Below, piece after piece: positions 47,655 to 57,242 of a stretch of 64,000 bases of DNA. This stretch comes from Gaetbulibacter saemankumensis DSM 17032 (lineage in GTDB: Bacteria > Bacteroidota > Bacteroidia > Flavobacteriales > Flavobacteriaceae). The notes beneath the pieces are model-generated. The model saw only the letters and a list, made by a program, of their open reading frames with translations. It had not been told where the DNA came from and searched no databases. Numbering within the stretch: position 1 is the first letter of the stretch; every line of letters begins with the position of its first letter. The stretch spans positions 1 to 64,000 of the forward strand of contig NZ_AUDV01000008.1 in the NCBI RefSeq assembly GCF_000425645.1, written 5' to 3'. Both the position numbers and the translations under genes were made by a program.

Positions 47655-48776
47655 TTACAAGGCATTTTTAATAACTAGAGATTTAGATACAGTTTCCTGC
47701 CATTCACTCTCTGGATTGGAATCTTTTGTTATTCCTCCTCCCACATAAATTATAGCATGAGAATCTTGTAATTGCATACATCGTAAATTCACATACAATT
47801 GCGTAGCATTTCTATTAATTGCATAGGCTCTGTTTTCAATATTGCGCCTACCTGTTCTCGGTGCTTTAGTACTTTCAAAATTTAATTCACCTAAAAACCC
47901 AGTATAGAATGAACGGTTGTAAGGTTCGTTTTCTAGAATAAATTGTTTCGATGCTGCTTTTGGCAATCCACAAACCGCTGGAGTTGGGTGAATGGTCGTG
48001 ATTATTTCCTTAAGACCTATTCCTGCTTTTAACCTGGCCGATATCATAGTTTTTAAATGAACCAAATTACCAGCTCGAACGGTTTCTGTATCAGATACTT
48101 TAATTTGCTCTGCAGATGGTTGCAAACTATCTATAACATAATCGGTAACATATTGCTGTTCTTCTTTCTCTTTATACTGCCATTCCACATCTAAGGTACC
48201 TTTATACACTTGTGTTCCAGCTAATGCCATAATAGAAAATCGATTTCCTTCTATTTTAATTAAGGTTTCTGGAGTAGCACCTAACCATAAACCTATTTTA
48301 GGATGATACCAACAATAAACAAAAGCCAAAGGGTACGCATTTAATAATTCCTTTAAAATATGAATAGGATTATCAACGGTAATATCAACTTTTTCCTGTC
48401 GGGATAGAACAACTTTCTCCAAATTGTGTGCTTTGATAGTTTCTATTCCCTTTTTTACAAGAGCGATATGATGTTTCTTTTCCGTTTCATCCTGAACTGA
48501 ATTATCAACTCTTAAAGTTCTATCTACTTCGAAATTCTGCTGATGATGTAGTTGAATAATTTCTGAGTGCTCCTTAGGAATTAATACAGTCTCATCTATA
48601 TTTTCAAAAGGAGAGAAAACAAACCCGCTCTCTTTGAAAGATATGGCAGAATAAACTATATCATCCTTTTGAAGCAAGGCATTTATGATTACTTCTTTAG
48701 GTTTTCTATAAACAACAAACGGTAATTTATCCTTGTATTGATTTTCAATACGAATTAAGGCGTCTTCTATGGTCAT
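47655..48776 (-). CDS. menF: Isochorismate synthase (chorismate-binding family)
   Basis: Isochorismate synthase makes the menaquinone precursor isochorismate from chorismate. The 373-residue chorismate-binding enzyme has KVVLSRQEKVDI, WLGATPETLI, IMALAGTQ, HPTPAVCGLPK, RSFYTGFLGE and the C-terminal YVGGGITKDSNPESEW motif. Its neighbourhood (MenI-like thioesterase, menD) makes menaquinone the pathway rather than a siderophore. The gene begins 2 bases downstream of the thioesterase stop, so the two are probably translated from one mRNA. Confidence 0.93.
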   Translation of the reverse strand: MTIEDALIRIENQYKDKLPFVVYRKPKEVIINALLQKDDIVYSAISFKESGFVFSPFENIDETVLIPKEHSEIIQLHHQQNFEVDRTLRVDNSVQDETEKKHHIALVKKGIETIKAHNLEKVVLSRQEKVDITVDNPIHILKELLNAYPLAFVYCWYHPKIGLWLGATPETLIKIEGNRFSIMALAGTQVYKGTLDVEWQYKEKEEQQYVTDYVIDSLQPSAEQIKVSDTETVRAGNLVHLKTMISARLKAGIGLKEIITTIHPTPAVCGLPKAASKQFILENEPYNRSFYTGFLGELNFESTKAPRTGRRNIENRAYAINRNATQLYVNLRCMQLQDSHAIIYVGGGITKDSNPESEWQETVSKSLVIKNAL

Positions 48777-48778
48777 TA

Positions 48779-49201
48779 TTATTTTCTAGGCAGTGAAATC
48801 GTGGTAAGTTTACATATAGAAATTAAATTTTCATCATCATCGGTGACTTTAATTTCGAACAATTGAGTGGTTTTTCCTTTGTGAACAAACTTAGCCTTGG
48901 CATAAACATATCCCGACCGTACACTCTTTATGTGATTGGCACTGATTTCAATTCCACGAACAAAATACGCTTTAGTATCCAATAGCAATTCGGCTGCAAA
49001 ACTACCTGTCGTTTCAGCTAAAGCCACGGTAGCCCCACCATGAAGCACACCATCAGGTTGGTAAACACGATTATTCACTGGCATACGTCCCACTACAAAA
49101 TCGTCCCCAAAATCAACCATGGTAATTTCTAGGGTTTCCATTAAGGTGTTTCTTGTAATAGCATTAGCCCGTTCTAAAATCTCACTTTTAGATAAATGCA
49201 T
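48779..49201 (-). CDS. menI: Hotdog-fold thioesterase, probable 1,4-dihydroxy-2-naphthoyl-CoA hydrolase
   Basis: The 140-residue protein belongs to the PaaI/YdiI hotdog group. It has YQPDGVLHGGATVALAETTG, with the catalytic Glu in ALAETTGS, GIEISANHIKSVRSG and a terminal CKLTTISLP strand, closely paralleling E. coli MenI/YdiI (QPFGVLHGGASVVLAE ... GLEINANHVRS). It is the first gene of a menI-menF-menD run, which points to DHNA-CoA hydrolysis in menaquinone synthesis. The family is clear; the substrate is inferred from context and similarity. Confidence 0.82.
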   Translation of the reverse strand: MHLSKSEILERANAITRNTLMETLEITMVDFGDDFVVGRMPVNNRVYQPDGVLHGGATVALAETTGSFAAELLLDTKAYFVRGIEISANHIKSVRSGYVYAKAKFVHKGKTTQLFEIKVTDDDENLISICKLTTISLPRK

Positions 49202-49309
49202 GGAAATATTGTATTTTTATTATAGCAAGTAAAAGTACAAAATGCTTCATGAAAGCACTAAACTTTAACCTGAATTTAAAACCAATTCTATTTGTAAAGT
49301 CAATTACTT

Positions 49310-49569
49310 ATGAAAATACCGTCCCTAGAAAACCAATATGTCAAACTTAATTTGTTAGATTTAAGCAATGACAAACACCTAATAAATGTTGCACAAGAAC
49401 CTAATTTACTACAATACACTCCAAGTAAAATTGACTCACCTGCCGACCTTAAATCCTACGTTCAGAAAGTATCTTAAGAAAAGACACCGTTATGACCGAT
49501 GGATTTAGACGTAACACTTGCAGCTATGGCAGCATTAAAGAAGCATGGTCAGATATCAAAATTTCTTAA
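49310..49569 (+). pseudogene. Remnant of a GNAT-family N-acetyltransferase
   Basis: A frame at 49310-49477 encodes 55 residues that match the start of RimJ/RimL-type acetyltransferases (LENQYVKLNLLDLSNDKHLI, EPNLLQYTPSKIDSPADL), then stops at TAA 49475. In another frame, from 49492, TDGFRRNTCSYGSIKEAWSD matches the family's C-terminal end (DG-RN ... YSI-EW). About 100 internal residues, including the acetyl-CoA site, are missing, so a deletion has removed the centre. It occupies the 472-bp gap between the menI-like gene and the FAS1 gene. Confidence 0.7.
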
Positions 49570-49596
49570 AATAATTGAACTTAAAAATAATAAAAA

Positions 49597-49622
49597 AAGG
49601 CACAGTTATTATTCTGCGCCTT
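49597..49622 (-). terminator. Terminator after the FAS1 gene
   Basis: AAGGCACAG (49597-49605) pairs with CTGCGCCTT (49614-49622) with one mismatch, and a T run follows on the minus strand. It lies 52 bases past the FAS1 stop. Confidence 0.6.
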
Positions 49623-49673
49623 CTCAACAACTAACTAAATAAATTTGTTAAATAAACAAATCAACCAACTATT

Positions 49674-51101
49674 TTAAGGTAATAAAACTTTATTAATTAT
49701 GTGCACTACGCCATTTGTAGCTTGAATATTTAAACTTGCAGCATCTAACATAGCAACACGATTATTATTATCTGTAATTTCTAATGTGTTTACATCAATA
49801 TTGAATGTACCATTTAATGTCTCTACCCAGCCACTCATTAAATCACTGGAGTACACTCGCCCTTCCACGATATGATATTTTAAAACAGCTTCTAGGGTTG
49901 CTGCGTCTAAATCATCTAAAGACTCTACACCATCCAATTCTCCAATTAAATTAACAAAAGCTTCTTCGGTTGGAATAAAAACGGTGTATGGTCCTCCTGA
50001 TTCTAAAGCATCTACCAGCCCGGCTTTTATTACGGCTTGAACTAAAGAAGAATCAATACCAAAAGCACTAATCGCTAAATCTTTAAGGTTTTGCATTGGA
50101 GGCAACAACACTTTATCAATAACATGAATTATACCATTAGTAGCTTGAACATTTGCTGCAGTAACCATAGCATCGTTTATATAAACGTTACCATCTATTT
50201 TCACCATAACTGCCGCTCCATTCGCTGTAGGCGTGTAACCATCACTTAAATCTGTAGAAAACACTTTTCCTGGCACGACATGGTACAGCACAATCTTTCT
50301 TAATAATTCAATTTCATCTTCGGAATCAAAATCATCTAAGGAATTGAACCCATCTAAACCTGAGATTAAATTTTCAAAAGCCTCGTTTGTTGGAGCAAAT
50401 ACAGTATACATATCCTCCATCATTAAAACATCGGCCAGTCCTGCAATAGTAGCAGCCTTCAATAAGCTAGTAAATTCCGGATCGAAGCTACTAGCAACCT
50501 CTACAATATTTCCAGCGGGTGGAAATAAAACTGAATCAATAGCATGAATAACACCATTACGAGCTTCAATATCAACATATGCCAAATCTACATTTGCCAT
50601 ATTTACCATGACACCATCGCCTAAGTTAATTTCAACAGAAGCACCATTAAGAGTTTCAACAAAACCATTTTGTAAATCTGTACTGTATACTTTCCCTACT
50701 ACTACATGATAAAGCAAAATACTAGCTAGATTAGGTACACTTGCTATATTTTGATGGTTTAATCCCAACTTCTCAAAGGCTGCGTCTGTTGGCGCAAAAG
50801 CTGTTAATTGATTTGAGGAATAAATACCTGATAAACCCGTTTTAGCCAGGGCAACGGTTAAGGCTTTAAATGTTGGTTTTTCGTTTCCTCGCTTTCCATT
50901 AATAGTTTTACTTGCTACTTCTGAATTAGTATCAAAAGATTTAAGTACTGCAACAATATTACCTTTAGATGCCTCATATTCATTACCATCTATAGATTCA
51001 TTATTACACGATACCAAAATTAATAAGGAAGAAAAGAAAAGAGATATCAATAATTTGTAGGTCAAAAACTGGGGGCTTTGAGATAAAATTTTTGATTTCA
51101 T
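49674..51101 (-). CDS. Fasciclin (FAS1) domain lipoprotein, three FAS1 domains
   Basis: I start at ATG 51101 (475 residues), where MKSKILSQSPQ leads into a lipoprotein signal ending LILVSC; a longer frame to 51146 adds 15 polar residues. Three FAS1 domains follow at about 45-195, 200-335 and 340-475. Each has the H1 and H2 boxes: LTAFAPTDAAFEKLG, YTVFAPTNEAFENLI, YTVFIPTEEAFVNLI and the repeated NGVIHAIDSVLFP, NGIIHVIDKVLLP and NGVVHIINKVLLP. FAS1 domains mediate adhesion to surfaces or matrix; lipid anchoring puts it on the envelope. Function is inferred from the fold. Confidence 0.93.
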   Translation of the reverse strand: MKSKILSQSPQFLTYKLLISLFFSSLLILVSCNNESIDGNEYEASKGNIVAVLKSFDTNSEVASKTINGKRGNEKPTFKALTVALAKTGLSGIYSSNQLTAFAPTDAAFEKLGLNHQNIASVPNLASILLYHVVVGKVYSTDLQNGFVETLNGASVEINLGDGVMVNMANVDLAYVDIEARNGVIHAIDSVLFPPAGNIVEVASSFDPEFTSLLKAATIAGLADVLMMEDMYTVFAPTNEAFENLISGLDGFNSLDDFDSEDEIELLRKIVLYHVVPGKVFSTDLSDGYTPTANGAAVMVKIDGNVYINDAMVTAANVQATNGIIHVIDKVLLPPMQNLKDLAISAFGIDSSLVQAVIKAGLVDALESGGPYTVFIPTEEAFVNLIGELDGVESLDDLDAATLEAVLKYHIVEGRVYSSDLMSGWVETLNGTFNIDVNTLEITDNNNRVAMLDAASLNIQATNGVVHIINKVLLP

Positions 51102-51128
51102 GATTTGTGTTTTTTTGTTTAACTTTTT

Positions 51129-51136
51129 CAAATATA
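51129..51136 (-). promoter_or_regulatory. -7 box of the FAS1 gene
   Basis: The minus strand reads TATATTTG, 27 bases before the preferred ATG at 51101; it overlaps the longer frame, which argues against that start. Confidence 0.5.
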
Positions 51137-51245
51137 CTATAAACAATATATTTTGTTTAAACTTTTTTGCATTTTTTTAAACAATTTAGATGAAATACAT
51201 ATTTTACCGACGTGCTACATAGAGATATTTGTAACAGATTGTTTT

Positions 51246-52193
51246 TTAACTAATTAATTTTTTAATGATTTCTTTAACAGGCAAAATAGCATTGGTATTT
51301 TTTATACTGGGCCCGGCCACCCAAACAGTTTTATAAGTAACTTCGGTAGCTGCTTTTTTCGTTGCAGCCATACCAATAGAAAAACGTAGCATTTTAATCC
51401 ACTTCTTTAATATCTTATTTTTGTTCAAAACCCGTTCTATCCATGTCGACCTAGTTCCTACCTTTTGAACATATGGGGTGTTTATAACCGTACATGGTGT
51501 TCCAGATATTCGTTCGGTTACTACAATATCCTCTGCACCATAATCCACACAGGCTTGTTTATATTCATCAGTAACACCGGCTTCTTCTGAAGCAATAAAA
51601 GGACTTCCTACAGAAACACCGGCGGCTCCATAACTCAGCATTCTATCTACATCTGCTTTACTGCTCACACCTCCCGCAGAAATTACCGCAATTTTACAAT
51701 TAGTAACCAATTCTGTTATTAATTCTTTTGGACTTAATTCGCCTCGATGACCACCTGCTTCATTATTAACCGCTATCAAAGCATCCGCACCCAAGGCCTC
51801 TACTTTTTTTGCATATTTTAAATCAACCACATCACAAAACACTTTAATACCAACCTCATGAGCACGCCTAATAGTTTCCTCTGGACTCCCTAAAGAAGTT
51901 ATAATAAAATCACAACCTTCTTTACAAAGTATATCTAACTGATTTTTATATTTAATATTTGACTTATTTACGATTAAATTAAATCCAAACGAACCTCCTT
52001 TTGGTTTAGCACTTTTAAGTTCCATTATGGCCTGCTTTAATTCTTCTAAAGTCCGATAGTTTAAAGCCGGAATACATCCTGCGATTCCCTCATTCATCGC
52101 TGCAATCACCATTTCGGTATTTGAAACTAAGAACATAGGCGCCTGAATAATAGGATATTTAATCTGAAGTATTTCGGTTAATTTTTTTGGCAT
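51246..52193 (-). CDS. Nitronate monooxygenase / 2-nitropropane dioxygenase-like FMN enzyme
   Basis: The 315-residue TIM-barrel enzyme shows the NPD family segments YPIIQAPMFLVSN, AGCIPALNYRTLEEL, EAGGHRGELSPKELI, AVISAGGVSSKADVDRML, YGAAGVSVGSPFIASEEA. The His in GGHRG is the expected catalytic residue and the GGV and GSPF loops bind FMN phosphate. It may act on nitronates such as propionate-3-nitronate or on another flavin-dependent substrate; family members vary. It is transcribed toward the FAS1 gene but ends 100 bases before its box. Confidence 0.88.
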   Translation of the reverse strand: MPKKLTEILQIKYPIIQAPMFLVSNTEMVIAAMNEGIAGCIPALNYRTLEELKQAIMELKSAKPKGGSFGFNLIVNKSNIKYKNQLDILCKEGCDFIITSLGSPEETIRRAHEVGIKVFCDVVDLKYAKKVEALGADALIAVNNEAGGHRGELSPKELITELVTNCKIAVISAGGVSSKADVDRMLSYGAAGVSVGSPFIASEEAGVTDEYKQACVDYGAEDIVVTERISGTPCTVINTPYVQKVGTRSTWIERVLNKNKILKKWIKMLRFSIGMAATKKAATEVTYKTVWVAGPSIKNTNAILPVKEIIKKLIS

Positions 52194-52210
52194 AATTTTT
52201 TTGATTTATT

Positions 52211-52244
52211 CAAATATACCAAATATTATGCATGCATAATACAA
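52211..52244 (-). promoter_or_regulatory. Promoter of the nitronate monooxygenase gene
   Basis: On the minus strand TTG (52242-52244), a 23-base spacer and TATATTTG (52211-52218) fit the long end of the -33/-7 spacing. The start codon is 17 bases past the box. Confidence 0.5.
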
Positions 52245-52247
52245 GTA

Positions 52248-53477
52248 TTAATCTCTGAACCTATAGTAACCACATTTCAAATATGCCCCCTCAGGGAAAC
52301 TTACTGGGTGATCAATATCGTGCGTCGTTGACTTAATAATCTTATAAGAACGTCCAGCAGCATTTAATACTTGGGTATTTATATCAAAAAACGCAGTAGA
52401 AGTAACACGTGAAGAACAAGACGCTAAAACCAACAACCCATTTTTAGCTGTTAACCTTTCTCCTAATGCAGCCAACTGGGCATACTTCTTTTTAGCCAAA
52501 TCTATTTCGGAAGCCTGTTTAGCAAAACTTGGAGGGTCTATAACCACCACATCGAAAGTGACATTATTTTTAATTAGCTTGTTTAACTCTTCAAAGGCAT
52601 CACCAGCAATAGTGTAATGGGTGCCTGAATAATTATTCAGTTTTCCATTCTCAACAGCAATTTCAAGCGCTTGTTTGCTAATATCTAAACTAGTTACACT
52701 TTTGGCTCCGTTACTGAGTGCATGAACAGAAAAACCACCGGCATAACTAAAAACATCTAAAACAGTCTTCCCCCTACTCCATTCACCAACTTGTTTACGA
52801 TTTGCTCGATGATCTAAAAAATAACCCGTTTTATGTCCTTTAATAACATTAGCTGAGAAATGAACTCCATGTTCAACAAATTGAACCACTTCATTTTCCA
52901 ATTCACCATAAATTACATCACCATTCTTTAGTCGATGCCCTTTTAAATTTTCCACATTACGACTTAATCGAACAACTACGGTCTTCGCTTCAGCAGTTTC
53001 CTGTAACTTAGATACCATGGTGTCTAGATATGGCATCCAGATATCCGAATATATTTTAACGACTAAGACCTTATCATAAACATCTGCAATAAGACCAGGA
53101 AATCCGTCATTTTCACCAAAAATTAAACGATAACTATTCGTTTTGGTCTGTAATAAGTCATACCGCTTAGCAAAAGCCTCTTCAATCTTCCCTTCAAAAT
53201 ATCTAGAATTAATTTCAACCTTATCAATACCGCTATGAAGCATTTTTATTCTAATTGGTGAATTTGCATCATAAAGTCCAACACCTATTACTCTATTTTT
53301 ATTCTTACTAAATATTATAGCCAAATCTCCAGATTTAGCATTATCACTAATCTTAATAATATTATTTGAAAACACCCAAGGATGCCCTTGAGATACATAT
53401 AGTTCTCCTTTAGCATTCAGTTTTACAGCCAAACGCTTTACGGTATATGTAGATTTAATTTTATTAGAAAATTCCAT
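52248..53477 (-). CDS. Class I SAM-dependent rRNA methyltransferase (RlmI-like)
   Basis: This 409-residue protein has an N-terminal PUA-like domain (about 15-95, including SQGHPWVFSNNI), a linker EEI domain and a Rossmann methyltransferase domain (DVFSYAGGFSVHALSNGAKS, VVVIDPPSFAKQ, VLASCSSRV). RlmI methylates C1962 of 23S rRNA at position 5, and the DPPSFAK motif plus CSS match that group. The target is inferred from family. Its promoter is separate from the divergent Crp/Fnr gene. Confidence 0.9.
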   Translation of the reverse strand: MEFSNKIKSTYTVKRLAVKLNAKGELYVSQGHPWVFSNNIIKISDNAKSGDLAIIFSKNKNRVIGVGLYDANSPIRIKMLHSGIDKVEINSRYFEGKIEEAFAKRYDLLQTKTNSYRLIFGENDGFPGLIADVYDKVLVVKIYSDIWMPYLDTMVSKLQETAEAKTVVVRLSRNVENLKGHRLKNGDVIYGELENEVVQFVEHGVHFSANVIKGHKTGYFLDHRANRKQVGEWSRGKTVLDVFSYAGGFSVHALSNGAKSVTSLDISKQALEIAVENGKLNNYSGTHYTIAGDAFEELNKLIKNNVTFDVVVIDPPSFAKQASEIDLAKKKYAQLAALGERLTAKNGLLVLASCSSRVTSTAFFDINTQVLNAAGRSYKIIKSTTHDIDHPVSFPEGAYLKCGYYRFRD

Positions 53478-53494
53478 AGCTTTAATTAATACGT

Positions 53495-53502
53495 CAAAAG
53501 TA
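53495..53502 (-). promoter_or_regulatory. -7 box of the RlmI-like gene
   Basis: The minus strand reads TACTTTTG, 17 bases upstream of the start at 53477. Confidence 0.5.
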
Positions 53503-53644
53503 TTTTAATTAAATCGCTTATTGTAATAAAATGTATTTTAATTAGAATCTCCCGTCAAAATTCATTATATTACAATGTATTCAACACATGAACTCTCCCT
53601 AATAATCTTTACTAATAATAATTGGTAACACCATTTAATATATT

Positions 53645-54346
53645 ATGGTTGTAAAAAATGAAGATTATTTATTTCAAATACTGAAAAGAAATTCTTTGTT
53701 TAGTGAGATTTCTGAAGATAATCTTCGTGTCTTAATTAAATCTTCCATACTTAATAACTTGCCTAAAAGAACCTGTATTTTAAATGCTTCTAAAACAAAT
53801 TGTCATTTTCATATTATATTAGCAGGACGTGTTAAAGTATATTATTTTAACGATTTAAAAGATCGAAAAATAACCCTTTTCCTACTAACCAAGAATGATG
53901 TTTTCGATGTTCATAATTTATTACAATTACCTGACCATTCGAAGCCGGTATTCTATGAAACATTAGATAAAACCGACCTTATTTGTATACCTACACTAAT
54001 TTTGAGAGAATGGATGTTAAAAAACCCTTGTTTTTACAAATCGCTTTTACTTTACACAACAACAAAACTTAAGGCTCTTGAGGAATATGTTGCTTATTCC
54101 AGTACCGACGATACATCAACCAAATTAGCTCGACTACTTCTAAATAATTTAAATTGTTCTACAAATAAAATTGAACACATTAACAACCTTCCTCATAAAG
54201 AACTAGCTCAACTTATTGGAACCACTCGAGCCGTTATAAATCGTGAAATACAACAATTTAAACGAGAAGGCATTATTAATATCAAACATAAAAACATAGA
54301 AATTACCAACATGTTCAGGCTTCTTGACAAAATAAACAACTTCTAA
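53645..54346 (+). CDS. Crp/Fnr-family transcriptional regulator
   Basis: The 233-residue regulator has an N-terminal cyclic-nucleotide-binding-like beta roll (SLFSEISEDNLRVLIKSS, HIILAGRVKVYYF, ITLFLLTKNDVFDVHNLL), a dimer helix and a C-terminal winged helix (LPHKELAQLIGTTRAVINREIQQFKREGI). The Arg-Glu-like ligand-binding residues of E. coli CRP (RSE) are not seen, and there are too few cysteines for a [4Fe-4S] cluster, so its signal is unknown. It is transcribed away from the RlmI-like gene and has a short terminator downstream. Confidence 0.9.
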   Translation: MVVKNEDYLFQILKRNSLFSEISEDNLRVLIKSSILNNLPKRTCILNASKTNCHFHIILAGRVKVYYFNDLKDRKITLFLLTKNDVFDVHNLLQLPDHSKPVFYETLDKTDLICIPTLILREWMLKNPCFYKSLLLYTTTKLKALEEYVAYSSTDDTSTKLARLLLNNLNCSTNKIEHINNLPHKELAQLIGTTRAVINREIQQFKREGIINIKHKNIEITNMFRLLDKINNF

Positions 54347-54377
54347 AAGTTATTAACAATCAATGAGTTAATTTAAC

Positions 54378-54399
54378 AAATGCTACTTTAGTAGCATTT
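54378..54399 (+). terminator. Terminator after the Crp/Fnr gene
   Basis: AAATGCTAC (54378-54386) pairs perfectly with GTAGCATTT (54391-54399) around TTTA; the downstream T tract is short. Confidence 0.7.
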
Positions 54400-54493
54400 T
54401 ATTTCCTGTCTCTATTATAATTTTAAAGTAATAATTTTTCTCCCTTCCTAATAATATCATTTGCTTAACCCTCACTAATTAAATTTTATTATT

Positions 54494-55042
54494 ATGAAAC
54501 ACATTATTATCTGTGTAATTGCTTTCGCTTACACTCTCTTAAATCACGCTCAGATTGCGTACAATCATGATCCATCACCTTATTACAATCATATAAGAGA
54601 AATCAGTTATAGAGCTGTAACCAATGTAGCTCACATTGATTATTTTAAAGCCACAGCCGCTTTTAAAGATTGTAAACGTATAACTTTTTTAGAAAAGAAA
54701 GTGGCTCAATTTAATATTACCAAACAACCCGTTTTTAAAAATCCAAAAAAATCTTACACGGTAGTTTTTAAAGAAAATGAGAACTACAAAGGACAGATTA
54801 TTGCTAAATATGACAAAGTTGGCAAGCTAATAGAAACAAATGAACGGTTTTGCGACATTCGCTTACCTCGCATCATAAGAAGTTGTATAAATTCTAATTT
54901 TCCAGGTGCGATTATACAATCCAATTTGTATGTTCTTTCTTATTCGGAGAATAAACGTGTTCTTGAATTTTACAAGGTTAAAATAGATCATAATGGAAAA
55001 AAAGAAACTGTTAAAATTGATACTAAAGGAAATATTATTTAA
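54494..55042 (+). CDS. Secreted hypothetical protein
   Basis: The 182-residue protein starts with a signal peptide (MKHIIICVIAFAYTLLNHAQ) and a beta-rich mature part (YTVVFKENENYKGQIIAKYD, GKLIETNERFCDIRLPRII, SNLYVLSYSENKRVLEFYKV) that recalls PepSY-like or beta-lactamase-inhibitor-like folds, but no diagnostic motif is visible. The gene follows the Crp/Fnr regulator but has its own space. The downstream bidirectional hairpin ends it. Function unknown. Confidence 0.7.
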   Translation: MKHIIICVIAFAYTLLNHAQIAYNHDPSPYYNHIREISYRAVTNVAHIDYFKATAAFKDCKRITFLEKKVAQFNITKQPVFKNPKKSYTVVFKENENYKGQIIAKYDKVGKLIETNERFCDIRLPRIIRSCINSNFPGAIIQSNLYVLSYSENKRVLEFYKVKIDHNGKKETVKIDTKGNII

Positions 55043-55060
55043 GTTTTGAGTTAGTTCACA

Positions 55061-55094
55061 AAAAAACGCAATCAAACTAATGATTGCGTTTTTT
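55061..55094. terminator. Bidirectional terminator between the secreted protein gene and dnaK
   Basis: AAAAAACGCAATCA (55061-55074) pairs perfectly with TGATTGCGTTTTTT (55081-55094), with A and T tracts on its sides, between convergent genes. Confidence 0.92.
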
Positions 55095-55129
55095 TAATTA
55101 TGCATTCTGAAAATTTTCAGAAACTAGAT

Positions 55130-57037
55130 TTATTTCACTTCTTCGAAATCTACGTCTTCCACATCACTTCCTTCAGACTGTCCATTTTGACTAGCATCCG
55201 GTCCAGGCTCTGATTCACCACCTTGTTGTGATTCAGCTTGTGCTTTGTACATTTCTTCACTGGCAGCTTTCCAAGCTTCATTAATTTTTTCTAAAGCCGG
55301 ATCGATAACAGCTACATCTTTAGTTTCGTAAGCTTTTTTCAATTCCTCAAGCGCTTCTTCAATTGGTTTTTTCTTATCATCAGATAATTTTTCACCAAAT
55401 TCTTTAAGCTGACTTTCTGTTTGGAAAATCATCGCATCTGCTGCATTCAATTTTTCAGCTTTTTCTTTTGCTGCTTTATCTGCCTCTGCATTTGCTTCTG
55501 CTTCTTGCTTCATCTTCTGGATTTCTTCTTCTGTTAATCCTGAAGATGCTTCAATACGAATATCCTGCGTTTTATTTGTCGCTTTATCTGTTGCTGTTAC
55601 GTGAATAATACCATTCGCATCAATATCGAATGTTACTTCAATTTGAGGTGTTCCTCTTTTTGCCGGTGGAATACCATCTAAGTGGAAACGGCCAATGGTT
55701 TTGTTATCGGCAGCCATAGCGCGCTCACCTTGTAACACATGGATTTCTACTGATGGCTGGTTATCTGCAGCCGTAGAGAATACCTGTGATTTTTTAGTAG
55801 GGATGGTTGTATTAGCTTCGATAAGCTTAGTCATTACGTTACCCATAGTTTCAATACCTAAAGATAATGGCGTAACGTCTAGTAATAATACATCTTTTAC
55901 ATCACCAGTTAATACACCACCTTGAATACCTGCACCTAAAGAAACAACTTCATCAGGGTTTACACCTTTACTTGGTGCTTTACCGAAGAATTTCTCAACA
56001 GCCGATTGTACTGCAGGAATACGAGTAGAACCACCTACTAATATTACTTCATCGATATCACTTTTACTTAATCCAGCAGCTTTTAATGCAGATTCACATG
56101 GCGCGATAGTACGTTTTACTAAATCGTCGATTAATTGCTCAAATTTAGAACGTGTTAATGTACGTACCAAGTGCTTTGGCCCTGAAGCTGTTGCTGTGAT
56201 ATAAGGTAAATTAATTTCTGTTTGAGCAGAAGATGATAATTCAATCTTAGCTTTTTCAGCTGCCTCTTTTAAACGTTGTAAAGACATAGCGTCTTTACGT
56301 AAGTCCATATCTTCTTCAGCTTTAAACTCATCTGCTAACCAGTTGATGATTTTTTCATCTACATCATCACCTCCTAAATGTGTGTCTCCATCCGTAGATA
56401 ATACTTCAAATACACCGTCACCTAACTCAAGGATAGAAACATCATGTGTACCACCACCAAAATCGAATACTACAATTTTTTGGTCTGTTCCTTTTTTGTC
56501 TAAACCATAAGCTAATGCTGCAGCCGTAGGTTCGTTAATAATACGACGAACTTTTAATCCTGCAATTTCTCCAGCTTCTTTTGTAGCCTGACGTTGTGAG
56601 TCGTTAAAGTAAGCTGGTACAGTAATTACTGCTTCACTTACATCCTGACCTAAGTAATCTTCTGCCGTTTTCTTCATTTTTTGAAGAATCATAGCAGATA
56701 ATTCTTGAGGTGTATATAAACGACCATCGATATCTACACGAGGTGTATCGTTATCTCCTTTTACTACTTTATATGGTACGCGTTCTGCTTCTTTTTGAGA
56801 TTCAGAATATTTATTACCCATAAAACGTTTAATTGAATAAACAGTTTTATTTGGGTTCGTTACTGCCTGACGCTTGGCTGGATCACCAACTTTAATTTCA
56901 CCACCTTCTACAAAAGCAATAACCGATGGTGTAGTACGCTTACCTTCCGCATTTGGGATTACAACAGGTTCGTTACCTTCCATTACGGAAACGCAAGAAT
57001 TTGTTGTTCCTAAATCTATTCCAATAATTTTACTCAT
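55130..57037 (-). CDS. dnaK: Chaperone protein DnaK (Hsp70)
   Basis: DnaK is the ATP-driven Hsp70 chaperone of the cytoplasm. The 635-residue length is normal. The ATPase domain shows [33 protein letters not shown] and [15 protein letters not shown]; the interdomain linker reads [12 protein letters not shown], and the peptide-binding domain and helical lid follow, ending in an acidic tail ([11 protein letters not shown]). dnaJ and grpE are not adjacent. It stands alone between a terminator and an unusual upstream region that contains a palindrome and a sigma54-like element. Confidence 0.98.
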   Translation of the reverse strand: MSKIIGIDLGTTNSCVSVMEGNEPVVIPNAEGKRTTPSVIAFVEGGEIKVGDPAKRQAVTNPNKTVYSIKRFMGNKYSESQKEAERVPYKVVKGDNDTPRVDIDGRLYTPQELSAMILQKMKKTAEDYLGQDVSEAVITVPAYFNDSQRQATKEAGEIAGLKVRRIINEPTAAALAYGLDKKGTDQKIVVFDFGGGTHDVSILELGDGVFEVLSTDGDTHLGGDDVDEKIINWLADEFKAEEDMDLRKDAMSLQRLKEAAEKAKIELSSSAQTEINLPYITATASGPKHLVRTLTRSKFEQLIDDLVKRTIAPCESALKAAGLSKSDIDEVILVGGSTRIPAVQSAVEKFFGKAPSKGVNPDEVVSLGAGIQGGVLTGDVKDVLLLDVTPLSLGIETMGNVMTKLIEANTTIPTKKSQVFSTAADNQPSVEIHVLQGERAMAADNKTIGRFHLDGIPPAKRGTPQIEVTFDIDANGIIHVTATDKATNKTQDIRIEASSGLTEEEIQKMKQEAEANAEADKAAKEKAEKLNAADAMIFQTESQLKEFGEKLSDDKKKPIEEALEELKKAYETKDVAVIDPALEKINEAWKAASEEMYKAQAESQQGGESEPGPDASQNGQSEGSDVEDVDFEEVK

Positions 57038-57091
57038 AATATTTTTTATTAATTGTGTTGAAAGTTCTATTTTAAATTCAGCATACTAAGG

Positions 57092-57131
57092 TCAATGACT
57101 GTGCCAATCAATAAATACTGACAACGTGTCA
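57092..57131 (-). promoter_or_regulatory. Upstream region of dnaK: imperfect sigma54-like element and a small palindrome
   Basis: On the minus strand TTGGCAC (57101-57107), five bases and TTGA (57092-57095) resemble the -24/-12 sigma54 consensus (TTGGCAC-N5-TTGC), with the last base changed. Upstream of it, TGACAACGTGTCA (57119-57131) has 5-bp inverted arms. No TAnnTTTG box or CIRCE element is seen. Both are suggestions only. Confidence 0.35.
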
Positions 57132-57242
57132 TAATGCTATCAAGAGCTTTGCTTACATTCAAAATAAAATTATAAAGATTTAAACTATTAAACATTTTAA
57201 CAGTATATTTATAATTGATGAACTAACAAGACTTTCTCTCCT

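Noticed and set aside
57038-57242. CIRCE element upstream of dnaK
   Set aside because: No 9-bp TTAGCACTC inverted repeat is present; only the short TGACA/TGTCA repeat is seen.
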